Part shown: positions 9,427 through 18,196 of the stretch, piece after piece
How positions within the stretch are numbered: the first letter of the stretch is position 1
Layout of the letters: each line of letters opens with the position of its first letter
Assembly (NCBI GenBank): GCA_023023105.1
Contig: CP083824.1
Location: forward strand, 1,488,001-1,552,000
Reading direction: 5' to 3'
Source of the DNA: Enterobacter ludwigii
Lineage (GTDB): Bacteria > Pseudomonadota > Gammaproteobacteria > Enterobacterales > Enterobacteriaceae
DNA: 64,000 bases
Notes under the pieces: generated by a model
Told to the model about the DNA's origin: nothing
Databases searched by the model: none
Seen by the model: the letters and a program-made list of their open reading frames with translations, nothing else
Position numbers and translations under genes: made by a program

Positions 9427-9864
9427 ATGGAAAACCAGTCTATCTCCCAACTCTACAGCGAACTCTCCCTCAACCCCGATCTCCCAACCCTTGCAGAGCG
9501 CTGCAAATTGCTCACCGAAATCCTCCTCGATTGCACATCACTCCCACAAACGCAGCCCATCTGTCGCTGCCTTGGGGCGTATCTGGAAGAAATGAAATCC
9601 GGCCTCACAGAGTCAATGCGTGATTTTCAGGTGGTGGAATTTGAGGACGAAGCGGAACAACCGAGACAAAAAGAGTGGCTGCTTGAAGGCACCGAAGCAC
9701 AGTGTGATTACTGTCGGGCGTTAAATCACGTGTTGCTGATTTCGCATTTTGACCACGATATGTTGCCGCACCTCACGGGGTTATTGCATGACATAGCGCA
9801 TTCAATGGCGGCAGATTTGGTCGCATCTCGAGGTGCAGAAAAGGTAATCCATATTATTTCCTGA
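9427..9864 (+). CDS. Hypothetical 145-aa acidic protein, predicted C4 RNA target
   Basis: I do not recognise a function. The product has 24 Asp/Glu against 10 Lys/Arg. It has six Cys, including a C-x-C at 46-48 and a C-x2-C at 93-96, and a His-rich C-terminal third (HFDH near 107, HDIAH near 121), which could bind metal. It looks cytoplasmic and mostly helical, with no signal peptide or membrane segment. Two starts are possible: 9412 (150 aa) and 9427. I prefer 9427 because a weak GGA lies 11 bases before it and the longest C4 complementarity covers this ATG. Its place after a C4 RNA is the place of icd/ant-type genes in P1-like phages, but the sequence does not look like Icd or Ant to me. 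It could be a prophage leftover or a domesticated gene. Confidence 0.7.
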   Translation: MENQSISQLYSELSLNPDLPTLAERCKLLTEILLDCTSLPQTQPICRCLGAYLEEMKSGLTESMRDFQVVEFEDEAEQPRQKEWLLEGTEAQCDYCRALNHVLLISHFDHDMLPHLTGLLHDIAHSMAADLVASRGAEKVIHIIS

Positions 9865-10038
9865 CGATGGTTCGAAGCCTGGAGGGTTCTTCTGACTCCA
9901 GATGTGTAACCCTTTTTTTTGCAGCTTACGTAACGCATTGATTTATCAAGCATGGTTTCACGGTGCAGAAAAAAGGGTTTAATGTGCAGAAGTTGATTAT
10001 TTTCTTTTCTAACAATAAGATGGCGTGGTTTCCCTTCA
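9865..10038 (+). promoter_or_regulatory. CRISPR leader
   Basis: This AT-rich 174-base stretch precedes the conserved end of the array, so it is the leader side. It has an 11-bp inverted repeat, AACCCTTTTTT at 9908-9918 and AAAAAAGGGTT at 9969-9979, 50 bases apart. Between the arms lies a palindrome TTGATTTATCAA at 9938-9949 with an IHF-like TATCAA core. Leaders of type I-F arrays use IHF during adaptation, but a full IHF consensus is not met. The array promoter should also be here; no clear -35/-10 pair is seen. Confidence 0.6.
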
Positions 10039-11029
10039 GTTCACTGCCGTACAGGCAGCTTAGAAACCTCCGCTTCGCGTCATAGTCCAGCGCCTGCATG
10101 TTCACTGCCGTACAGGCAGCTTAGAAAGGATTGCTACCGATGAAAGCTGTAAGCTTTGAGGTGCACTGCCGTACAGGCAGCTTAGAAAAGCCTCTTATCC
10201 TCGAAATCGAGATTGAAAAGGGTGCACTGCCGTACAGGCAGCTTAGAAAAACAGGCCATCTACCAGACTCACCTTCACGTAGTGCACTGCCGTACAGGCA
10301 GCTTAGAAAAGGAACGATTGGTTTCTTCGACAATACCACGAGTGCACTGCCGTACAGGCAGCTTAGAAATCACAGCGCCACCAGCGCCGAAAACTTTGTG
10401 AGTGCACTGCCGTACAGGCAGCTTAGAAAGTAAATAGAAATTGGATCACCAGCGACAATGGGTGCACTGCCGTACAGGCAGCTTAGAAATGTATAACCTT
10501 TCAGTTTCTGCGATTGCGCATGTGCACTGCCGTACAGGCAGCTTAGAAAACAAAGACCCGGCCAGCCTGGACAGCATCGAAGTGCACTGCCGTACAGGCA
10601 GCTTAGAAATTCTTCAGCCAGCGCGGCGCGGCGGGCTTCCAGTGCACTGCCGTACAGGCAGCTTAGAAATTGAACCGTTGGCGTTGAACGTGTAATCAAC
10701 CGTGCACTGCCGTACAGGCAGCTTAGAAATCACCTATCAACAAGGTGTGCCGCGAATGTTCGTGCACTGCCGTACAGGCAGCTTAGAAATTGATAATGAA
10801 CACGATTGAACAACAACTAAGGTGCACTGCCGTACAGGTAGCTTAGAAATTGTCACAGATGCAGAAATGCACCTGCGATTTGTGCACTGCCGTACGGGCA
10901 GCTTAGAAAGAAAGCTATCACCATAACAGTATGAAACTGTAGTGCACTGCCGTACAGGCAGCTTAGAGAAGAGTGATGGACAACCATAATCACAGGAGAA
11001 AGCTCACTGCTGCACATGCAGCTTAGCAA
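10039..11029 (+). CRISPR. Type I-F CRISPR array, 17 repeats, no adjacent cas genes
   Basis: The 28-base repeats start at 10039, 10100, 10161 and 10222, then every 60 bases from 10282 to 11002. Each holds the CTGCC-GTACA-GGCAG hairpin of the type I-F (Ypest) repeat recognised by Cas6f. The first two repeats begin GTTCACTG; the third to the sixteenth begin GTGCACTG. Repeats 14-16 have single changes and repeat 17 is degenerate (TGCACATGCA in the core), so the right end is the old, distal end. The first three spacers are 33 nt and the next twelve are 32 nt. No cas1, cas3 or csy gene lies between clpA and infA, so function would need cas genes elsewhere. E. coli strains with I-F systems carry them in this same clpA-infA interval. 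Confidence 0.97.
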
Positions 11030-11058
11030 AATAGAAAATAAGGTCTCCCCCTTACTCT

Positions 11059-11086
11059 TTGCACTATCGAACAGACAGCCTTGAAG
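11059..11086 (+). repeat. Decayed CRISPR repeat remnant
   Basis: TTGCACTATCGAACAGACAG and the 8 following bases match the I-F repeat at about 19 of 28 positions. It lies 57 bases from the last recognisable repeat start, close to the 60-base period. It appears to be an eroded eighteenth repeat, so the array was once longer. Confidence 0.5.
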
Positions 11087-11135
11087 CAGAAACAAAGCCC
11101 AAATAATTGTTCAAATAATCAACTACACCACAAAA

Positions 11136-11166
11136 AAATAAGGCCGGGAAAAACCCGGCCTTATTT
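11136..11166 (-). terminator. infA terminator
   Basis: Perfect 13-bp stem AAATAAGGCCGGG / CCCGGCCTTATTT with a 5-base loop, 31 bases after the infA stop on the minus strand. The T run on the minus strand comes from the A tract at 11132-11138. Confidence 0.85.
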
Positions 11167-11197
11167 AATATTCATCTGCCATTACAGGCGAAAACAA

Positions 11198-11416
<219 letters not shown>

Positions 11417-11700
11417 CTAATCCTCTGGGGTATCACTACCAAGTTTTGAACCGGCAAGATAATGCCGAAATTCATCAATTAAGTAAAGAATTGCGCGATT
11501 AAAACGCAGCAAAACAGTTTCGGCGCATTGCCCAAGCGTCACGGTACAACCGAACAGGAAGCGCATTCGTAAAGGGGAGACGACAGGATAAACGTCAGGA
11601 CGTTATCTGAAGCGAGGGTCCCAAACGGCGGCGGGGCAACAGGCAGAAGCTACTCTGCGGCATAATTATAACACCCTCACAAAAAATATGCGGAAAACAT

Positions 11701-12405
11701 TTAGGCATTGGGCAGAAAGAGCGTTCTCGGTATCCAGAAGTCGCGCGGGAGCTTCTCCTGACGGCTGGCATCCAGTTGTTCGATGTACTGGCGTCGCGGA
11801 ATTTCAACAGCACCCAGCGAGGCCGTATGCTCGTTGAGTACCTGACAATCGATCAGGCGTCCGCCGCGTTGGGCAAACGCCTGGCAGAAGACCAGCAGCG
11901 CCGTTTTCGAGGCATTCACCGCGCGGGAGAACATGGATTCGCCGCAAAAAAGCGTCCCTTGCGCGACGCCATACATGCCGCCGACGAGCTCACTACCTTC
12001 CCATACCTCGATGGAGTGGGCGTAACCCAGCTCATGGAGCTGGTGGTAAGCGGTAATGATATCGCGCGTTATCCATGTCCCTTCGTAGCGGTCTTCAGCA
12101 CAGCCTTCAATCACCTGACCAAAGGCGTGATTCAGGGTCACCCGATACGGTGATTTAGCGTGGAAACGCTTCATGCTGCGGCTCAGGTGAAACTGCGCAG
12201 GCCACAGTACGGCACGCGGATCGGGAGACCACCATAAAATCGGATCACCGGGGGAAAACCAGGGAAAAATACCTCGCTGGTAGGCCATCAATAGTCGTGC
12301 AGGACTGAGATCGCCACCAAGAGCCAGCAACCCATTGGGTTCACGTAGCGCCCCCTCCGGAGAAGGGAACGCAATATTATGACGAGAAAGCTGGACCAGG
12401 CGCAT
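11701..12405 (-). CDS. aat: Leucyl/phenylalanyl-tRNA--protein transferase
   Basis: Aat transfers Leu or Phe from tRNA to proteins with N-terminal Arg or Lys, creating degrons read by ClpS-ClpAP. The start at 12405 ([10 protein letters not shown]) gives 234 aa, the E. coli length; a longer in-frame extension to 12522 is unconserved. Family motifs [17 protein letters not shown] and [12 protein letters not shown] are visible. It lies just downstream of cydC on the same strand, 46 bases away. Confidence 0.97.
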   Translation of the reverse strand: MRLVQLSRHNIAFPSPEGALREPNGLLALGGDLSPARLLMAYQRGIFPWFSPGDPILWWSPDPRAVLWPAQFHLSRSMKRFHAKSPYRVTLNHAFGQVIEGCAEDRYEGTWITRDIITAYHQLHELGYAHSIEVWEGSELVGGMYGVAQGTLFCGESMFSRAVNASKTALLVFCQAFAQRGGRLIDCQVLNEHTASLGAVEIPRRQYIEQLDASRQEKLPRDFWIPRTLFLPNA

Positions 12406-12451
12406 GACAGCAGAACTCCAATACGCGAGTGAGGATCGGTACAAATATAGT

Positions 12452-14173
12452 CTACAGACGCTGTTTAAACTGGTAGTAGCGACCCTGTTTCGCCAACAGT
12501 TCTGTGTGACTACCTTGCTCAATAATGTGTCCGTTGTCCATCACAATTATCTGATCAAAACTCGCCAGTCCGCGCAGGCGGTGCGTGACCATCAGCACGG
12601 TTTTACCGGTCATGACATTGGCCAGCAAATCAAGGATTTGGCTCTCGGTTGTGGCGTCCAGACCTTCCGTCGGTTCGTCCAGCAACATCAGCGGCGCATC
12701 GTGCAGCAGCGCGCGGGCAATCGCCAGACGGCGCAGCTCACCGCCGGAGAGCTGACGGCCACCTTCACCCAGCCAGCTGTTTAGCCCTGCATCTTCAAGC
12801 AACTTATGCAGTCCAACCTGTTCCAGCATGGCGCTCAGTTCATCATCAGAGGCCTCTGGTGCTGCCAGCAGCAGGTTATCGCGCAGTGTGGCGCTAAACA
12901 GATGCACGCGCTGCGGAACCACACTGACAGTTTTGCGCAGAGACTGTTCGCTGAAATCTGTCAGCAACGTATCATTGAAACGAATCTGACCGTGCTGCGG
13001 GTCCCAGGCGCGGGTCAGCAACTGTAACAGCGTCGATTTGCCACAGCCGGTACGGCCGAGTATGGCAATGCGCTGGCCAGCGTTTACCGCGAGATTCACA
13101 CCTTCCAGTGCGTTCTGCGCCTGCTTGTCGTAAGCGAAAGTGACATTATCAAGCGTGAGCGCAACGTTCTCTGGCACCGCGGTCTGTGCGGCACTGAATG
13201 TGACTTCAGGTTCTTGCTCGGCGATCTGGGTGATGCGCAGGGCGGAGGCGATTACCTGTCCCAAATGCTGGAAAGCGCCTGTCACCGGTGCCAGCGCTTC
13301 AAATGCGGCCAGAGCACAGAACACGAAGAGGGCGATCAGAGGACCTGGCTGCGTATTACCGCCGATACCACCGGATGCCAGCCATAGCATAGCGATTACT
13401 GCCACGCCGCCGATTAACATCATCAGCGCCTGAGAGAAGGCCGTCAGTTCCGACTGGCGGCGCTGGGCTTCATGCCAGTTCAGTTCCGTACTTTCCATTC
13501 GGGCGCGGTAGCGCTTGCTGGCACCAAAAATGGTCAACTCGGCCTGCCCCTGAAGCCAGGAGGTCAGTTGCTGACGGTAGTCCCCGCGCAGGCGCGTCAG
13601 GTTTTCCCCGGTGGATTTCCCGGCGCGGTAAAACAGCGGTGGCAATATAATGAGCGTGAGCAACATGATCCCACCCAGTGTCAGCGCAACGGGAACATCC
13701 AGAACGGACAGTCCCAGCGTGACCACTACAATCACCACAAACGCGCCCACGATCGGGGATATCACGCGCAGGTACAGGTGATCCAGCGTGTCGACATCCG
13801 CTACGACACGGTTAAGTAACTCACCCTGACGAAAACGCGCCAGCCCGGCAGGGGAGAGGGGCAGTAGTTTTCTGAAGGTGTAGATACGCAGGTGCTGCAG
13901 CACGCGGAAAGTGGCGTCGTGGCTGACCAGCCGCTCGAAATAGCGTCCGGCAGTACGGGTGATGGCGGTACCGCGAACACCGGCCGCCGGAAGCATATAG
14001 TTGAAGCTGTACAACCCGGCAACGCCCGCAACGGCAGAGGCCGACAGGAACCAGCCGGAAAGGGTGAGCAGGCCGATACTGGCGAGCAGCGTCACAATCG
14101 CCAGCACAATCCCCAGTGTCAGCATCCATTTGTGGCGTTTATAGAGCGCAAGATAAGGCAGCAGAGCACGCAT
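12452..14173 (-). CDS. cydC: Heterodimeric ABC transporter CydDC, subunit CydC
   Basis: CydC pairs with CydD in an inner-membrane ABC transporter needed for cytochrome bd assembly and periplasmic redox balance. It was described as a cysteine/glutathione exporter; later structural work points to heme as substrate. The 573-aa protein has six membrane helices in the N-terminal 310 residues, then an ATPase domain with [16 protein letters not shown] and [12 protein letters not shown]. Its ATG overlaps the cydD stop by one base (TGATG), so the two are translationally coupled. Confidence 0.97.
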   Translation of the reverse strand: MRALLPYLALYKRHKWMLTLGIVLAIVTLLASIGLLTLSGWFLSASAVAGVAGLYSFNYMLPAAGVRGTAITRTAGRYFERLVSHDATFRVLQHLRIYTFRKLLPLSPAGLARFRQGELLNRVVADVDTLDHLYLRVISPIVGAFVVIVVVTLGLSVLDVPVALTLGGIMLLTLIILPPLFYRAGKSTGENLTRLRGDYRQQLTSWLQGQAELTIFGASKRYRARMESTELNWHEAQRRQSELTAFSQALMMLIGGVAVIAMLWLASGGIGGNTQPGPLIALFVFCALAAFEALAPVTGAFQHLGQVIASALRITQIAEQEPEVTFSAAQTAVPENVALTLDNVTFAYDKQAQNALEGVNLAVNAGQRIAILGRTGCGKSTLLQLLTRAWDPQHGQIRFNDTLLTDFSEQSLRKTVSVVPQRVHLFSATLRDNLLLAAPEASDDELSAMLEQVGLHKLLEDAGLNSWLGEGGRQLSGGELRRLAIARALLHDAPLMLLDEPTEGLDATTESQILDLLANVMTGKTVLMVTHRLRGLASFDQIIVMDNGHIIEQGSHTELLAKQGRYYQFKQRL

Positions 14174-15939
14174 CAGATGTCCTCCTGACGATTCGCCAGC
14201 AGGGCGGCAAACGGTCCCTGCGCGGTAACGAGAGAGGCGTAATCGCCTTGCTCAACAATACGGCCGTTCTCCATAACCCAGATCTGGTCCCAGTCGGCAA
14301 TGCCTTCCAGCTGATGGGTGACCATCAGGGTGGTTTGCTGCAGAGAGGCGTCATTCAGAGCATCCATTACGCGCTGCTCGCTGTGTGTATCCAGACTGGC
14401 TGCGGGCTCATCAAGCAGCATCAGCTGGCACGGGTTAAGCAGCGCACGGGCAACCGCCACACGCTGCGCCTGTCCGACGGACAGCCCGGCAGACTGGTCG
14501 CCGACCACGGTATCAACTCCCTGCGGAAGTTGCGGCAGAAATTCGCTGACCCAGGCGCGGTCGAGAACCGATTGCAGCTCGTCTTCTCGGGCATCCGGGC
14601 GCGCCAGCAGCACGTTTTCACGCAGCGTAGAGGCTGGAAGCTGCGGATTTTGGCCTACCCAACTCAGCTGTTTACGCCAGGCGTCAGGATCGAGGTTGCG
14701 CAGTTCCGTTTTGTTGATCCGCAGTGAACCTGTGTAGGCCATAAAACCGGATAGCGCATTCAGCAACGAACTTTTCCCGGAACCGCTGGTGCCGACGAGC
14801 ACTACGCGTTGTCCGGCAGGTAAGGTAAAGTTCAGCGGACCCGCGAGCACTTTGCCTTCGGGTGACAAAATGGAAAAGTCCTGCGCTTCAATGGTCACGG
14901 GATCTTTAGCATTCAGCGTAATGTCACCCCGTTCCGGGTGCGCCAGCGGCGTTTCCAGGAATGTTTTCAGGCTGTCGGCCGCGCCAACCGCCTGTGCTTT
15001 AGCGTGATAGAAGGTCCCCAGGTCGCGAAGCGGCTGGAAAAACTCCGGGGCCAGGATCAGTGCCAGGAAACCGGCAGAAAGGGTCACCACCGTGCCGTAA
15101 TGGCCAAAATCCAACGCGCCGAGGTAGGAGAAGCCGAAATAGACCGCCACGAGGGCAATCGACAGCGAGGTGAAGAATTCCAGTACGCCTGAGGACAGGA
15201 ACGCCAGACGTAACACTTCCATGGTGCGCTGACGGAAGTCCTGCGATGCCTGGCGAATGTTTTCGGTTTCCGCTTCACCGCGGCCAAAAATGCGCAATGT
15301 TTCCATGCCGCGCAGACGGTCGAGGAAATGGCCGCTTAAGCGACCCAATGCCAGGAAGTTACGACGGTTAGCGTCCGCAGCCCCCATGCCGACCAGCGCC
15401 ATAAACAGCGGGATCAGCGGGGCGGTGCCCATCAGAATCAGCGCGGCCATCCAGTTCACCGGGAAGATGGCGAGCACAATAAGCAGCGGAACAAAGACGG
15501 CAAGAGCCATTTGCGGCAGGTAGCGCGCATAGTAGTCGTGCATATCGTCAATCTGCTCAAGAATCAGCGTCGCCCAGCTACCGGCCGGTTTACCCTGGAT
15601 CCACGCGGGTCCGGCTTCCTGAAGGCGATCGAGCACCTGACGGCGGATCTCGTAGCGGATATGCTGTCCGGCGTGAAACCCGACACGCTCACGTAGCCAT
15701 ACCACCCAGGCTCGCAGGATAAAAATCAGGATCAGAACAATAAAGGGCAGCAGGAGCGCTTCGCGTGGAATGTTCTCCATGATCATATGATTAAGAATGC
15801 GGGCCAGCAGCCATGCCTGGGCAACAATCAACAGACCACTGACGAACCCAAGAATACGGGAGATCGTAAGCCAGCGGCGGGAAAGAACGCTTTGCTGTTT
15901 CAGCCAGCGTGTTAACTCTTGTTGACGGGTTTTTTCCAT
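14173..15939 (-). CDS. cydD: Heterodimeric ABC transporter CydDC, subunit CydD
   Basis: The 588-aa partner of CydC matches E. coli CydD in length. An N-terminal six-helix membrane domain (about residues 20-320) is followed by an ATPase with Walker A GTSGSGKS, a divergent signature LSVGQAQR and Walker B LMLLDEPAASLD. The altered signature (SVGQ instead of SGGQ) is typical of asymmetric heterodimers. It is the first gene of the cydDC operon, transcribed away from trxB, whose end lies 114 bases upstream on the same strand. Confidence 0.97.
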   Translation of the reverse strand: MEKTRQQELTRWLKQQSVLSRRWLTISRILGFVSGLLIVAQAWLLARILNHMIMENIPREALLLPFIVLILIFILRAWVVWLRERVGFHAGQHIRYEIRRQVLDRLQEAGPAWIQGKPAGSWATLILEQIDDMHDYYARYLPQMALAVFVPLLIVLAIFPVNWMAALILMGTAPLIPLFMALVGMGAADANRRNFLALGRLSGHFLDRLRGMETLRIFGRGEAETENIRQASQDFRQRTMEVLRLAFLSSGVLEFFTSLSIALVAVYFGFSYLGALDFGHYGTVVTLSAGFLALILAPEFFQPLRDLGTFYHAKAQAVGAADSLKTFLETPLAHPERGDITLNAKDPVTIEAQDFSILSPEGKVLAGPLNFTLPAGQRVVLVGTSGSGKSSLLNALSGFMAYTGSLRINKTELRNLDPDAWRKQLSWVGQNPQLPASTLRENVLLARPDAREDELQSVLDRAWVSEFLPQLPQGVDTVVGDQSAGLSVGQAQRVAVARALLNPCQLMLLDEPAASLDTHSEQRVMDALNDASLQQTTLMVTHQLEGIADWDQIWVMENGRIVEQGDYASLVTAQGPFAALLANRQEDI

Positions 15940-15999
15940 TGCGTACTTTGCAGGTGACGTTATTAGAAATTGGGCAGCGCAATGTTACAACGGTGAGAC

Positions 16000-16028
16000 A
16001 ATAAAGGCGACTTATCGCCGCCTTTATT
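16000..16028 (-). terminator. Probable trxB terminator
   Basis: Perfect 10-bp inverted repeat AATAAAGGCG / CGCCTTTATT, 26 bases after trxB on the minus strand and before cydD. The T run is short, so it may be leaky. Confidence 0.55.
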
Positions 16029-16053
16029 TACGTTTGTTACTGACTTGTAAAGA

Positions 16054-17566
<1,513 letters not shown>

Positions 17567-18061
17567 ATGGTAGATAGCAAGAAGCGCCCTGGCAAAGATC
17601 TCGACCGTATCGATCGTAACATTCTTAATGAATTGCAAAAGGATGGGCGTATTTCCAACGTCGAGCTTTCAAAACGTGTGGGACTTTCCCCGACGCCATG
17701 CCTTGAGCGTGTGCGCCGACTGGAAAGACAGGGTTTCATTCAGGGCTATACTGCTCTGCTGAACCCGCATTATCTGGATGCCTCACTTCTGGTATTTGTT
17801 GAGATTACTCTGAATCGTGGTGCGCCGGATGTGTTTGAGCAATTTAACGCTGCTGTACAAAAACTTGAAGAAATTCAAGAGTGTCACCTGGTGTCCGGTG
17901 ATTTCGACTACCTGTTGAAAACCCGTGTGCCGGATATGTCCGCCTACCGTAAGCTGCTGGGTGAGACCCTGCTGCGTCTGCCGGGCGTGAACGACACCCG
18001 TACTTATGTGGTGATGGAAGAGGTCAAACAGAGCAATCGTCTGGTTATTAAGACGCGCTAA
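17567..18061 (+). CDS. lrp: Leucine-responsive regulatory protein Lrp
   Basis: Lrp is a global feast/famine regulator of amino-acid metabolism, transport and fimbriae. The start at 17567 (MVDSKKRPGK) gives 164 aa, essentially identical to E. coli Lrp. The N-terminal helix-turn-helix covers roughly residues 28-52 (ISNVELSKRVGLSPTPCLER) and the C-terminal RAM domain binds leucine. It is monocistronic, with a terminator-like hairpin 57 bases downstream. Confidence 0.98.
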   Translation: MVDSKKRPGKDLDRIDRNILNELQKDGRISNVELSKRVGLSPTPCLERVRRLERQGFIQGYTALLNPHYLDASLLVFVEITLNRGAPDVFEQFNAAVQKLEEIQECHLVSGDFDYLLKTRVPDMSAYRKLLGETLLRLPGVNDTRTYVVMEEVKQSNRLVIKTR

Positions 18062-18117
18062 CACGGAACAGGTGCAAAATCAGCGTAGTTTGATTACACT
18101 CCTGTTAATCCATACAG

Positions 18118-18152
18118 CAACAGTGCTGGGGAGTCCCGGCGCTGTTGTCCGT
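18118..18152 (+). terminator. lrp terminator-like hairpin
   Basis: CAACAGTGCTGGG pairs with CCCGGCGCTGTTG (two G-U pairs, loop of 4), followed by TCCGTTTT, between lrp and ftsK. The T run is imperfect, so some transcription may continue into ftsK. Confidence 0.55.
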
Positions 18153-18196
18153 TTTAGCAAACAGGCAGGATATGCCTGATACCTGGAGAGCCTTTC

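Noticed and set aside
9938..9949. TTGATTTATCAA as an FNR site
   Set aside because: The spacer between half-sites is 2 bases instead of 4.
10131..10695. Repetitive ORFs through the CRISPR array with a repeated CRTGSLE motif
   Set aside because: They are translations of the 28-base repeats at a 60-base period (divisible by three), not a repeat protein.
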